The notes below the pieces were generated by a model. The model was not told the DNA's origin. It saw nothing but the letters and a program-made list of their open reading frames with translations, and ran no database searches. Below, piece by piece: positions 8,331-17,245 of a stretch of 63,223 nt of DNA. Position numbers and translations under genes: made by a program. The DNA comes from DATMTS01 sp035564555 (GTDB taxonomy: Bacteria > Actinomycetota > Actinomycetes > Actinomycetales > Microbacteriaceae): NCBI GenBank assembly GCA_035564555.1, contig DATMTS010000018.1:1-63223 (forward strand), written 5' to 3'. Positions within the stretch are counted from its first letter, which is position 1; each line of letters starts with the position of its first letter.

Positions 8331-9299
8331 CTAGCGTTCGGCGAGATCCTCCGGCATCCACGGCCCGGCCGGCCGGATTCCCCAGCGAACAGACCACCGA
8401 TCCCCGGGTGAGAGCCGGCGCAGGCCGTCGCCGCTGTTCAGAGCGTCGGCCGGGGCGGTCATCGGCTCGATCGCCACCGCGACGCCGCCGGGCGTGAGCG
8501 TGGCGAAGGAACGGTGCGTGAACCCTTGCACGAAGCGCATGTTCTCGTCACCCCAGAGCACGACCGACCGTCCGTCCGGGGCCGTGAGCGAGTGCTCCAC
8601 GACGCCGTCGACGACGTGCGCGTCTGCCCAGCCGTCGTCGATGTCGAGTTCGGCGACCACGCGGCCGGCACGCAGGTCGTAGTCGGTCCCGTCGACCGGA
8701 TGCGCGCCCGTCACGTTGCCCCGCGCGTCGCTCGTGAGGTGCGTGTCGGCCGCGATACGCAGCACGAGCGAGTCTGTCGGCACCTCGCCCACCCGCAGGT
8801 AGGGGTGCGCTCCGACCGCGACGGGCGCCGTGCCGCTCCCCGCGTTGGCGACGGTCGTCGTGACCTCCAGACCGGCATCCGTCAACTCGTGGCGCACCAC
8901 GACATCGAGTAGAAACGGGTAACCGAGCTGCGGATACACGGTCGCCGTCTGGGTGACCGAGTGGTCCTCGCGCCCGACGAGTGAGAATGGCGCGTAGCGC
9001 AGCAGACCGTGGATCGCGTTGCCTTTCGCCGGCTCGGTCAGAGCGAGTTGTTGCACGGACTCGGTGCCGTCCTCCGCCCGCAGGTCCCAGCGCCCATCGC
9101 GTACCCGGTTGGGCCACGGCACCAGGGTGATGCCGTCGCCGGAAGGCGGCGTGGCATCCTCATCGAACGGCTCGGTGAGGTCGCTTCCCTCGAGTGTGAG
9201 CGTGCGCACTCCCGCCGCGACCTGAGTGATCGTTGCGCGCAACACGCCGTTCGGCGTCGCGCACGTCAGTTCGTACTGTTCCCCGGTCGGCGCTCGCAT
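8331..9299 (-). CDS. galM: Aldose 1-epimerase (mutarotase) family protein
   Basis: Cytoplasmic enzyme of 322 residues that interconverts alpha and beta anomers of aldohexoses, supplying alpha-galactose to galactokinase. The family motifs are visible: LVPWPNRVRDGRW near residue 70, NAIHGLLRY with the catalytic-region His, and VGAHPYLRVG with the second His. The conserved acid is expected in the C-terminal half. I chose the ATG at 9299, four bases after the stop of the upstream repressor gene, with GATGAG just upstream. An in-frame start 12 codons earlier would overlap that gene. The pair is probably co-transcribed. Confidence 0.88.
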   Translation of the reverse strand: MRAPTGEQYELTCATPNGVLRATITQVAAGVRTLTLEGSDLTEPFDEDATPPSGDGITLVPWPNRVRDGRWDLRAEDGTESVQQLALTEPAKGNAIHGLLRYAPFSLVGREDHSVTQTATVYPQLGYPFLLDVVVRHELTDAGLEVTTTVANAGSGTAPVAVGAHPYLRVGEVPTDSLVLRIAADTHLTSDARGNVTGAHPVDGTDYDLRAGRVVAELDIDDGWADAHVVDGVVEHSLTAPDGRSVVLWGDENMRFVQGFTHRSFATLTPGGVAVAIEPMTAPADALNSGDGLRRLSPGDRWSVRWGIRPAGPWMPEDLAER

Positions 9300-9303
9300 A
9301 TGC

Positions 9304-10116
9304 TCATCGTGCCACCACCCGGATGTCGGCGCCATGCGCCCGTAACTCGGTCAGCGGTTCCGATGCCGCGGAGATTCCGGTGATCACCAGGTCGAAATGG
9401 TCGATCGGCCCGATCCTGCCCAGCCGCACGCTGCCGATCTTCGAGCCGTCGGCGACGACCACGGCGCGCGAGGCCGCGGCGACCATGCTGCGCTTGAGTT
9501 CGGCCTCAGGAAGGTTCACATTGGTGACGCCGCCGACCGCATCGACGCCGTTACAGCCGATGAACGCGATGTCGGCGTGCACGTGCTCGAACATCACCGA
9601 CGCCAGCGGCGCGACGAGCGAATGCTGCAACGGCCGCAGGGTTCCTCCGGTGACGACGACCTGGAATCGGGGGATCGCGTGTTCGAGTTCGAGGGCGATC
9701 GACAACCCGTTGGTGATCACGGTGATGTCGCGAAGGGCATCCCGGTCGACCAATGCGCGCGCCACGGCCGCCGTAGTCGTTCCCACATCCAGCAGCACGC
9801 TCATACCGGGCTCGACAAGCGAGGCGGCCTCCTGCGCGATGACCCGCTTCTCCTCGGCGGATGCCTGCATCGCCTCCTCGAACGGCAGTTCGCGCACCGC
9901 GGAGGCATGGCGCGGCATCGCTCCGCCGTGCACGCGGCGGATCGCCCGATGCTGCTCGAGCACGTCGAGGTCGCTGCGCACGGTGACCTCCGAGACGCGG
10001 AACGCCTCGCCCAGCTCGCTGACACGGGCGAAGCCGCGCTCCTCGATGAGCGCGAGCATGCGTTGCCTTCGCACCGTCGCGGGCAGCGTCTCGGATTCGT
10101 TGCGCTCCACGCCCAC
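9304..10116 (-). CDS. DeoR-family transcriptional regulator (probable galactose repressor)
   Basis: About 270 residues. The N-terminal DeoR helix-turn-helix reads VRRQRMLALIEERGFARVSE then VSEVTVRSDLDVLEQ. The effector domain has the sugar-phosphate isomerase-like fold typical of DeoR, with DVGTTTAAVARAL, ITNGLSIA and the C-terminal VVVADGSKIG. It lies between galM (downstream, same strand) and divergent galT-galK, so control of galactose catabolism in response to a phosphorylated sugar is the obvious inference. The start is uncertain between GTG at 10116 and GTG at 10110; neither has a good ribosome binding site. Confidence 0.88.
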   Translation of the reverse strand: MGVERNESETLPATVRRQRMLALIEERGFARVSELGEAFRVSEVTVRSDLDVLEQHRAIRRVHGGAMPRHASAVRELPFEEAMQASAEEKRVIAQEAASLVEPGMSVLLDVGTTTAAVARALVDRDALRDITVITNGLSIALELEHAIPRFQVVVTGGTLRPLQHSLVAPLASVMFEHVHADIAFIGCNGVDAVGGVTNVNLPEAELKRSMVAAASRAVVVADGSKIGSVRLGRIGPIDHFDLVITGISAASEPLTELRAHGADIRVVAR

Positions 10117-10122
10117 ATCGTC

Positions 10123-10155
10123 GAATACTTTCGTTCCCTTGTCAATTCGAAATAC
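10123..10155. promoter_or_regulatory. Possible operator in the deoR/galT divergent promoter
   Basis: The 110-base spacer between the divergent regulator and galT is unusually A/T-rich for this genome. It carries an imperfect inverted repeat: GAATACTTTCG at 10123-10133 against CGAAATAC at 10148-10155. This is a weak match and only a candidate site for the adjacent DeoR repressor. Confidence 0.25.
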
Positions 10156-10226
10156 CGACCCGGTCGCTCTCCAGAATCTCTGTAGTATTGGCTTTCGTAT
10201 CCGCAAGCGGTGATGAGGAGCGGCAC

Positions 10227-11366
10227 GTGGGCCAGATCAGCAAACGCGAGCGCACGCTCGCCGACGGACGCCAGCTCATCTACTTCGACGACGCCGACAC
10301 CACGCTTTCTCCCGATCGTGCGCCCGACCTGCGCGCTCTACCGGAGCGGCCTCCGACCGCGACCATGCGGCAGGATGTGCTGACGGGCGAGTGGGTCTCG
10401 ATCGCCGCCGCCCGGCAGAACCGGGTCGTGATGCCGCCGGCCGAACTCGACCCACTGGCTCCGCAGTCCCCGGGCAATCCGTCGGAGATCCCGGACGAGT
10501 ACGACGTCGCGGTCTTCGAGAACCGTTCCCCGTCGTTCGGCCCGTTGCTCGCCGACGCCAATGCGCCACAGGGCCTCGACGACCTGGCCGCCATCGGCAT
10601 CGGCCGCACCCGCACCTCGGTGGGGCGCTGCGAGGTCGTGTGCTTCTCCCCTGCCCACGAGGGCGCATTCGGCAGTCTCACCCGCTCGCGGGCCCGCACG
10701 GTGATCGAGGCCTGGGCCGACCGCACGGCCGCGCTCTCCGAAATGCCCGGCATCCGTCAGGTCTTCCCGTTCGAGAACCGAGGCGCCGAGATCGGGGTGA
10801 CCCTGCAACATCCGCACGGCCAGATCTACGCCTACCCGTATATCACGCCGCGCACCGGCCGGCTGATGGCCTCGATCGACTCCTATGGCCCGACGCTGTT
10901 CGCCGACGTGCTCGCGGCAGAACGCGCCGGCGAACGCCTCGTGCTCAGCGGCGAGCACTGGAGTGCCTACGTTCCGTTCGCCGCTCGGTGGCCGATCGAG
11001 GTGCACATGCTGCCGCATCGGCACGTGCCCGACTTCGCCGCCACCACCGACGTGGAGCGCGACGAACTCGCGGTGCTCTACCTTCGACTGCTGCGCGGAA
11101 TCGACGCGCTTTACGACACCCCCACGCCGTACATCGCGGCCTGGCATCAGGCGCCGGTCGACGCGCACCGGGACGACATCAGGCTCTGCCTTCAGCTGAC
11201 CTCTCCCCGGCGCGCCGCCGATAAACTCAAGTACCTCGCCGGCAGCGAGGCGGCCATGGGAGCCTGGATCGGCGACGTGCCCCCCGAGACGCAAGCGCAG
11301 ACGATTCGCGCGGCGATCGACCGCGCAGACGAGCAGCACACTACGAACGAGGAGAACCGGGCATGA
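10227..11366 (+). CDS. galT: Galactose-1-phosphate uridylyltransferase
   Basis: Leloir-pathway enzyme exchanging galactose 1-phosphate with UDP-glucose, 379 residues. The active site HPHGQIYAYP with the nucleophilic His is clear at about residue 195. The N-terminal half carries VFENRSPSFGPL and the C-terminal half HMLPHRHVPDFA and YIAAWHQAPVD, as in class I GalT. GTG at 10227 is chosen because AGGAG at 10216-10220 lies six bases upstream and the family begins there; an earlier in-frame ATG at 10188 lacks a ribosome binding site. It overlaps galK by four bases (ATGA). Divergent from the DeoR regulator. Confidence 0.95.
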   Translation: MGQISKRERTLADGRQLIYFDDADTTLSPDRAPDLRALPERPPTATMRQDVLTGEWVSIAAARQNRVVMPPAELDPLAPQSPGNPSEIPDEYDVAVFENRSPSFGPLLADANAPQGLDDLAAIGIGRTRTSVGRCEVVCFSPAHEGAFGSLTRSRARTVIEAWADRTAALSEMPGIRQVFPFENRGAEIGVTLQHPHGQIYAYPYITPRTGRLMASIDSYGPTLFADVLAAERAGERLVLSGEHWSAYVPFAARWPIEVHMLPHRHVPDFAATTDVERDELAVLYLRLLRGIDALYDTPTPYIAAWHQAPVDAHRDDIRLCLQLTSPRRAADKLKYLAGSEAAMGAWIGDVPPETQAQTIRAAIDRADEQHTTNEENRA

Positions 11367-12547
11367 CCGACGGCGACGAACTGCGGGATGCCGCCCGGGC
11401 AGGTTTCGAGCGCTGCTTCGGGGACCGGCCGGACGGGCTCTGGTCGGCTCCCGGCAGGGTCAATCTGATCGGCGATCACACCGACTACAACGACGGATTC
11501 GTGCTGCCGTTCGCGATCGACCGCCGCACGATCGCCGCCCTGCGGCTCCGTGATGACGGCGTGGTTCGGGCGGCATCCGAATTCGATGAGACCATCGTGC
11601 AGTCCGAGGTCACCGCGCTCGGTCCGGGCAGCATCGACGGGTGGGCCACCTACCCGCTCGGGGTGGCATGGGCACTGGGTGCGCAGGCGATCGGCGACGG
11701 GGGCGCGGATCTCGCGGCCGTGCCGGGGTTCGACGTGTACTTCGCCTCGAACGTGCCCGTCGGCGCGGGGCTTTCATCGTCGGCCGCACTCGAGTGCGCG
11801 ATGGCCGTCGCCCTGAACGACGTTTGGGGCTTGAGGCTCGAGCGCGAAACGCTCGTCACGGTCGGCCACATCGCGGAGAACGAGGTGGTCGGCGCTCCCA
11901 CCGGAATCCTCGACCAGTCCGCCTCCCTTCTGGCTCGTGCCGACTCGGCGCTGTTCATCGACTGCCGCAGTCGCGCGACCGAGGTCATTGCGCTCAACTT
12001 CGCCGCGGCCGACCTCGAGGTCCTTGTGATCGACTCCGGCGTGGAGCACGCGCACGCCGACGGCGGGTATGCGCAGCGCCGGGCATCGTGCGAGGCGGGC
12101 GCCGCGGCATTGGGAGTCGCGTCCCTGCGCGAGGTGGGCGTGACCGACCTGCCGCGAGCGCGCGAGGTGCTCGACCCGGAGACGTTCCGCCGCGTGCGCC
12201 ATGTCGTGACCGAAGACCAGCGCGTGCTCGATACGGTGCGCACGTTGCGCGAGCAGGGGCCGACCGCGATCGGCGACCTGCTGGATGCCTCGCACCGTTC
12301 GCTGCGCGACGACTTCGAGAACTCGGTTCCCGAACTCGACCTCGCTGTCGAGATCGCTCAGAATTATGGCGCGATCGGCGCCCGGATGACCGGCGGCGGC
12401 TTCGGCGGCTCGGCCATCGCGCTGGTGCCGGCGCACCTGGTGTCGCACGTGCGCTCCGCGCTCGACGCCGCGTTCGCCGAACACGGCTACGCCTCGCCGG
12501 AGATGTTCCTCGTGCGGGCAGCCGAGGGCGCCAAGCGCGAGGAGTAG
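11363..12547 (+). CDS. galK: Galactokinase
   Basis: GHMP-superfamily kinase that phosphorylates alpha-galactose at C1, 394 residues. The galactokinase signature WSAPGRVNLIGDHTDYNDG is near residue 32. The GHMP ATP loop PVGAGLSSSAALE is near residue 132. The third motif is GARMTGGGFGGSAIAL near residue 335. Its start overlaps the galT stop, so the two are coupled. It ends two bases from the convergent permease gene. galE is not in the window. Confidence 0.96.
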   Translation: MTDGDELRDAARAGFERCFGDRPDGLWSAPGRVNLIGDHTDYNDGFVLPFAIDRRTIAALRLRDDGVVRAASEFDETIVQSEVTALGPGSIDGWATYPLGVAWALGAQAIGDGGADLAAVPGFDVYFASNVPVGAGLSSSAALECAMAVALNDVWGLRLERETLVTVGHIAENEVVGAPTGILDQSASLLARADSALFIDCRSRATEVIALNFAAADLEVLVIDSGVEHAHADGGYAQRRASCEAGAAALGVASLREVGVTDLPRAREVLDPETFRRVRHVVTEDQRVLDTVRTLREQGPTAIGDLLDASHRSLRDDFENSVPELDLAVEIAQNYGAIGARMTGGGFGGSAIALVPAHLVSHVRSALDAAFAEHGYASPEMFLVRAAEGAKREE

Positions 12548-12549
12548 GG

Positions 12550-14049
12550 CTAACGCGGCCGGCGGGAGGCGGCGGCATCCCGGCCGGCAGCATCCTGGCG
12601 TCGGATGCCGCCGCGACCGAACAGCACCACCGCGAGGTAGCCGACCACGAGCGCGACCAGCACGCCGAGGTTCGCGTACTGCCACGCACCGGTTCGTCCG
12701 CCGAGCCCGAGCGGACCGAGCAGGTAGCCCAGCCAGTCGAGCCAGTGCGCGTTCGTGATCGTGTTCGTGATCAGTCCCCACCCCAAGGCGGTGCCGATCA
12801 CGAGGCCGCCGATCGACACCCAGTTCACCCGACCGTACCTGCCGCGGGCATCGAACAGGTCGCGGTCGGAGTAGTCCCCGCGGCGCAGTGTCAGATCCGC
12901 GAGGAACACGCCGCACCATGCGGCGATCGGCGTGCCGAGCGTGATCAGGAACGCCTGGAATGGCCCGATGAAGTCGGTGGCGAAGAACACGATGTAGACG
13001 GCGCCGACGATCATGATGACCCCGTCGACGGCGGCGGCGGCCGGGCGGGGGATCCTCAGCCCGGCGCTGAGCAGCGCGATGCCGGATGAATAGATGTCCA
13101 GCACGGCGCCGCCGATCAGGCCGAGCACGGCGACGATCGCGAACGGGATCAGGAACCACACCGGCAGGATGCTGGTCAGAGCGCCGATCGGATCGGCCGC
13201 GATGGCGCTGTTCAGCGTCTTCGACGAACCGGCCAGCAACAGGCCGAAGACCACCAGGATGACCGGTGCCAGCGAGGAGCCGATCGTCGTCCATGCGATG
13301 ACCCCTCCGCTGGAGGCTCGGCGCGGCAGATATCGCGAGTAGTCGGCGGCCGCCTGCACCCATCCGAGCCCGAAGCCCGTCATCATGAATACGAATCCGC
13401 CGATCAGTTGCTGAATGCTGCCGCCCGGCACCGCCGCGACCGCGGTGAAGTCGATCGTGTTCCAGACCAGGGCGATGTAGGCGATCGTGAGGATTCCCGT
13501 GACGATCGTGATCACGACCTGCATGCGCATGATCACCCGGAAGCCGTAGATGCCGCCCCAGATCACCAGCAGAACCACGACGATCAACGCGATCGCCTTC
13601 GTCGCGGTGCCGCTCGACAGCCCCAGTTCCTTGAACACGGTCGAGGTCGCGAGCACAGCCAATGAGACCAGCACCGTCTCCCAGCCGACGGTGAGCAACC
13701 AGGAGATGACCGAGGGGAGCCGGTTGCCGTACACCCCGAACGCGGCGCGGCTCAGTGTCAGCGTCGGCGCGGAACCGCGCTTGCCCGCCAGCGAGATGAA
13801 CCCGCAGAACAGGAACGACACGACGATTCCGAGCACGGCGACGATGGTCGCCTGCCAGAACGAGATGCCGAAGCCGAGCAGGAAGGATCCGTAACTGACC
13901 CCGAGCACGGAGACGTTGGCCGCGAACCACGGCCAGAACAAGCCCCGCGGCGCGCCGTGCCGTTCGCTCTCGTCGATGGAGTTGAGTCCGTTGAGCTCTA
14001 CGCCTGCGCGCGTCGCGGGTGCTTCGGCGGTGACTGCCGGGTCGCTCAT
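12550..14049 (-). CDS. NCS1-type nucleobase/cytosine permease-like transporter
   Basis: A 499-residue integral membrane protein with about twelve hydrophobic segments, of the purine-cytosine permease (NCS1) family. The N-terminal region GLFWPWFAANVSVLGVSYGS and the segment FGLGWVQAAADYSRYLPR fit CodB/FCY-like transporters. It probably imports a nucleobase or related heterocycle with a cation; the actual substrate cannot be read from the sequence. The ATG at 14049 overlaps the stop of the upstream exonuclease gene by four bases, so the two are co-transcribed. A longer in-frame start at 14127 is rejected because it would run into that gene and adds a basic, non-family stretch. It is convergent with galK. 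Confidence 0.85.
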   Translation of the reverse strand: MSDPAVTAEAPATRAGVELNGLNSIDESERHGAPRGLFWPWFAANVSVLGVSYGSFLLGFGISFWQATIVAVLGIVVSFLFCGFISLAGKRGSAPTLTLSRAAFGVYGNRLPSVISWLLTVGWETVLVSLAVLATSTVFKELGLSSGTATKAIALIVVVLLVIWGGIYGFRVIMRMQVVITIVTGILTIAYIALVWNTIDFTAVAAVPGGSIQQLIGGFVFMMTGFGLGWVQAAADYSRYLPRRASSGGVIAWTTIGSSLAPVILVVFGLLLAGSSKTLNSAIAADPIGALTSILPVWFLIPFAIVAVLGLIGGAVLDIYSSGIALLSAGLRIPRPAAAAVDGVIMIVGAVYIVFFATDFIGPFQAFLITLGTPIAAWCGVFLADLTLRRGDYSDRDLFDARGRYGRVNWVSIGGLVIGTALGWGLITNTITNAHWLDWLGYLLGPLGLGGRTGAWQYANLGVLVALVVGYLAVVLFGRGGIRRQDAAGRDAAASRRPR

Positions 14050-14996
14050 GATGTGCCTTTCGGTTCGGTCCGCTCGGTTCGTCCGAGCGCCTTCAACACC
14101 CGGTCGGCCGACCCGCCGAGCCCCCACATCTCGGCGAGCCGGAGCATCTCGGCGCGTTGCCCGTCGGCCGGGGGCCGCAGCACGGCATCCACCTCGGCCA
14201 GGTCGAGGTCTCGCACCACCTCAACGACGCGGGGCGCGACCGTGAGGTACTCGGCGGCATCCAGAATCTTCGAGCGAAGGGATGCCGCCAGAGGCGTACC
14301 CGGGTCGGTCGCCGCATCCAGGATGCCATCGAGGTCGCCGAATTCGGCGAGCAGCCCGGCAGCCGTCTTCTCCCCGACGCCCGCCACTCCCGGAAGTCCG
14401 TCCGACGGATCGCCGCGCATGACGGCGAAGTCGGCGTATTGGGCCGGCCGGATGCCGTACTTGGCGAGGATGACGTCATCGGTGACCAGTTCGAGCCTGC
14501 TCATGCCCTTGGCGGTATAGACGATGCGCGCGCCTGCCGCGTCACTCACGAGTTGGAAGAGGTCGCGGTCGCCCGTGACGACGTCGATGGGCGTTGTCGC
14601 CCGGGTGACGAGGGTTCCGATCACGTCGTCGGCTTCGTGGTCGGCCGCGCCCACGATCGGGATGCCCAGCGCCTCGAGCACCTCCCTGATCAGAGGGAGC
14701 TGTTCGACAAGGCCTTCCGGGGTCTGCTCGATGTCCACGCCGCCGACCCGCTCCGCCACGCGGTGCGCCTTGTAACCCGGCAGAAGCGCGACACGCCAGG
14801 TGGGTCGCCAGGCGTCATCCCAGCAGGCGACCAGGGAGGTCGGAGTGAAGTCGGTCACGAGCTTCGCAACGATGTCGAGCAGCCCCCGCACGGCGTTCAC
14901 CGGCGTGCCGTCCGGGGCGCGCACGGTATCGGGCACGCCATGGAAGGCGCGGAAGTAGAGGGACGCGGTATCCAGGAGCATCAGGCGCTCGGTCAC
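14046..14996 (-). CDS. Stand-alone 5'-3' exonuclease (PolI N-terminal/FEN-like)
   Basis: A 316-residue protein corresponding to the 5' nuclease domain of DNA polymerase I without a polymerase part. Motifs in order: MLLDTASLYFRAFHG, ADHEADDVIGTLV, VVTGDRDLFQLVSD and the helix-hairpin-helix DPSDGLPGVAGVGEKTAAGLL. The acidic residues that bind catalytic metals are present. It likely removes RNA primers or flaps alongside full-length PolA. The GTG at 14996 is preceded by AGGAT nine bases upstream. The downstream permease overlaps by four bases, an odd pairing with no obvious functional link. Confidence 0.92.
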   Translation of the reverse strand: MTERLMLLDTASLYFRAFHGVPDTVRAPDGTPVNAVRGLLDIVAKLVTDFTPTSLVACWDDAWRPTWRVALLPGYKAHRVAERVGGVDIEQTPEGLVEQLPLIREVLEALGIPIVGAADHEADDVIGTLVTRATTPIDVVTGDRDLFQLVSDAAGARIVYTAKGMSRLELVTDDVILAKYGIRPAQYADFAVMRGDPSDGLPGVAGVGEKTAAGLLAEFGDLDGILDAATDPGTPLAASLRSKILDAAEYLTVAPRVVEVVRDLDLAEVDAVLRPPADGQRAEMLRLAEMWGLGGSADRVLKALGRTERTEPKGTS

Positions 14997-15146
14997 GTGG
15001 CCATCCTGCCACCTCGGCGGTCGCCTGGGCCGCAGCCGGCGCTGCGCGCCCGACGGGAGGGGGCCCGGGACGCCGGACCTGCCCGGCGGGATCGGCGTGG
15101 GCGGCGCGGCGGGTTCGGTGTGGACACGCGCGGCTAGGCTGACGTC

Positions 15147-15680
15147 ATGAGCGCACACCAGGATGCCCGGCTGATCACCCTGCCCGGGCGCGACGCACCC
15201 CAGGTCGCCCCCTCGGCGTGGGCCGCGCCCGGTGCAACGCTGGTGGGGGCGGTGCACCTGGCCGAGCGTGCGAGCGTTTGGTACGGAGCGGTGCTGCGCG
15301 CCGACAACGAGCCGATCAGGATCGGGGAGGACTCGAACCTGCAGGACAACGTCTCGGTGCACGTCGACTCGGGTGCGCCGGTATCCGTCGGGCGCGGCGT
15401 CTCGGTCGGACACAACGCTGTGCTGCACGGTTGCACGATCGAAGACGACGTGCTCGTGGGCATGCACGCCACGGTGATGAACCACGCCGTGATCGGTGCC
15501 GGTTCCCTGGTAGCCGCCGGCGCCCTCGTGACGGAGGGGACGGTGATCCCGCCGCGTTCACTGGTCGCGGGAGTGCCTGCCAAAGTCAGACGTGAGTTGA
15601 GCGACGCCGAGGTGGACGGCATCCGTCACAACGCCGAGGTCTACCTCGAGCACCTGGCCCTGCACTCCTCGGCGACCTGA
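15147..15680 (+). CDS. Gamma-carbonic anhydrase family protein
   Basis: A 177-residue left-handed beta-helix protein of hexapeptide repeats (GAVHLAERASVWYGAVLRAD and so on) of the gamma-carbonic anhydrase/YrdA type. Candidate metal ligands are His in DNVSVHVD, SVGHNAVLHGC and VGMHATVMNHA. Such proteins bind zinc as trimers, but many lack measurable carbonic anhydrase activity, so the reaction is uncertain. TAGGCT at 15135-15140 ends six bases before the ATG, pointing to leaderless expression. Convergent with the YbaK gene, 27 bases away. Confidence 0.9.
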   Translation: MSAHQDARLITLPGRDAPQVAPSAWAAPGATLVGAVHLAERASVWYGAVLRADNEPIRIGEDSNLQDNVSVHVDSGAPVSVGRGVSVGHNAVLHGCTIEDDVLVGMHATVMNHAVIGAGSLVAAGALVTEGTVIPPRSLVAGVPAKVRRELSDAEVDGIRHNAEVYLEHLALHSSAT

Positions 15681-15707
15681 CGCCGTTCTCCCCACCGGCG
15701 CCGCTTA

Positions 15708-16193
15708 CTACGAGGCGGGCGGCTCGACGTCGACGGGTTCGCCGTGCGTGACGTGCAGCAACTCGTCGAACGTGGTCGGGAAGACGGTATGCGGATGCCC
15801 GGCCGCCGCCCAGACGACGGGGAACCGCGCCAGGGCGGTGTCGACGAGCGTGCGTAACTGCCGAGGATGGCCGGTGGGCGCGACTCCCCCGATCACCTGG
15901 CCCGTCGCCTCCCGCACGACCTCGGCGGGGGCCCGGCCGATCGTGCCGCCGAGCAGCTCCCCGAGCCACGCCGTGTGCACCCGATGAGCGCCGGAGGTCA
16001 TCACGAGGATGGGTTCGCCGTCGAGCGTGAAGACCAGCGAGTTCGCGATCGCGCCGACCTCGACGCCGAGTTCGGCAGCGGCCGCCACGGCGGTCGGCGT
16101 CGGTGACTCGAACCAGCGCACCTCCCCAGCGATGCCGTGTGCGCGAAGCTCGCGCTCGACGAGCGCGACAGACGGATGCTCCTTGTCGACCAT
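15708..16193 (-). CDS. YbaK/EbsC-family aminoacyl-tRNA deacylase-like protein
   Basis: A 161-residue single-domain protein of the YbaK/ProX editing superfamily, which hydrolyses mis-charged Cys/Ala/Pro tRNAs or D-aminoacyl substrates. Family features visible are IANSLVFTLDGEPILVMTSG, with the conserved region that binds the aminoacyl ester, and QVIGGVAPTGHP near residue 100 with the GxxPxGH motif. TAGGGT six bases before the ATG suggests a leaderless transcript. Substrate specificity cannot be read from the sequence. Confidence 0.9.
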   Translation of the reverse strand: MVDKEHPSVALVERELRAHGIAGEVRWFESPTPTAVAAAAELGVEVGAIANSLVFTLDGEPILVMTSGAHRVHTAWLGELLGGTIGRAPAEVVREATGQVIGGVAPTGHPRQLRTLVDTALARFPVVWAAAGHPHTVFPTTFDELLHVTHGEPVDVEPPAS

Positions 16194-16242
16194 GCATCCA
16201 CCCTACGAGGGCGCGTCGCCCCTCCATCGTCCCGATCCCAAA

Positions 16243-16325
16243 CCTCCGTATCGAAATCAGGTGGCGCGCCGGGCCGACTGGATTATCCAGTCGGCGGCCC
16301 GCGTCACATGATTTCGATACGGAGG
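16243..16325. repeat. 83-bp nested palindromic repeat, copy 1
   Basis: The outer arms 16243-16259 and 16309-16325 are perfect 17-base inverted repeats (left arm CCTCCGTATCGAAATCA). Inside, CCGACTGGAT (16274-16283) pairs with 16285-16294 around a single T, and flanking CGGGCC/GGCCCG extend the inner stem with a small bulge. It lies between folD (ending 16358) and the YbaK start (16193). The left half recurs at 63187-63223, so this is a dispersed repeat rather than a local accident. No T-run follows either arm. Confidence 0.85.
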
Positions 16326-16357
16326 GGGGGCGTGACGGACAGACGGGCGGTCGGCGG

Positions 16358-17245
16358 CTACAGGCGTTCGGCGGCCGTCACCACGTTGGCCAGCAGCATC
16401 GCGCGAGTGAGCAGTCCCACACCGCCGGGCACAGGCGACAGGTACCCCGCGACCTCGGCGACCGCCGGGTCCACGTCACCCGCCAGCTTCGCCCTGCCGG
16501 ATGCCGTCGTGCCGACCCGGGAGACGCCCACATCGACGACAGCGGCGCCGGGTTTCACCCAGTCGGCCTTCACGAGGCCCGGCTGCCCGACCGCGGCGAT
16601 CACGATGTCGGCCTCGCGCACGACCTCGGGGAGGTTGCGGGTACGCGAATGCGTGAGAGTCACGGTCGCATCCACGCCCTTGCGCGTCAGCAGCAGCCCG
16701 AGCGGGCGTCCAACGGTCAGCCCGCGACCGATCACGACCACATGCCTGCCCGAAACGGTGACTCCGTACCGGGTGAGCAGCTCGAGCACGCCGGCCGGAG
16801 TGCACGGCAACGGGAAGCTGCCCGCGAACTCGGTCGTCGCATCCACGCTCAGCACCAACCGGCCGAGGTTGGTCGGGTGCAGTCCGTCGGCATCCTTCGC
16901 CGGGTCGATCCGCTCCAGCATCGCGTTCTCGTCGATTCCGGCCGGCAACGGCAGTTGAACGATGAACCCGGTCACGTCGGTGCTGGCGTTGAGCTCGTCG
17001 ATCGCGGCCTCGATGTCGGCCGTCGTGGCCTCCTCGGGCAACTGCACCTGTACCGATTCGATGCCGAGTTCGGCGCAGTCCCGGTGCTTACCGGCCACGT
17101 ACGAGACGGAACCGGGATCCGATCCGACCAGCAGCGTGCCGAGGCCGGGGTGGATGCCCCGTTCGTGCAATGCGTCGACGCGCGCCTTGAGCTCCAGCTT
17201 GATCGCTGCGGCGGTGTCGACACCGTCCAGACGAACGGCCGTCAT
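16358..17245 (-). CDS. folD: Bifunctional methylene-THF dehydrogenase / methenyl-THF cyclohydrolase
   Basis: Cytoplasmic one-carbon enzyme converting 5,10-methylene-THF to 10-formyl-THF, 295 residues. The N-terminal domain carries the catalytic Tyr/Lys pattern SYVAGKHRDCAELGI. The QLPLP motif is present (GFIVQLPLPAG), and DADGLHPTNLG, VVVIGRGLTVGRPLG and the C-terminal PVPGGVGLLT follow. ATG at 17245 overlaps the glyA stop by one base, so glyA-folD form a coupled operon under the ZTP riboswitch upstream of glyA. A TTG one codon earlier is possible. Confidence 0.97.
   Translation of the reverse strand: MTAVRLDGVDTAAAIKLELKARVDALHERGIHPGLGTLLVGSDPGSVSYVAGKHRDCAELGIESVQVQLPEEATTADIEAAIDELNASTDVTGFIVQLPLPAGIDENAMLERIDPAKDADGLHPTNLGRLVLSVDATTEFAGSFPLPCTPAGVLELLTRYGVTVSGRHVVVIGRGLTVGRPLGLLLTRKGVDATVTLTHSRTRNLPEVVREADIVIAAVGQPGLVKADWVKPGAAVVDVGVSRVGTTASGRAKLAGDVDPAVAEVAGYLSPVPGGVGLLTRAMLLANVVTAAERL

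Noticed and set aside
11774..13930. 718-codon minus-strand frame across galK and the permease
   Set aside because: It is Arg-rich out-of-frame translation of two well-supported genes, caused by high GC at third positions.
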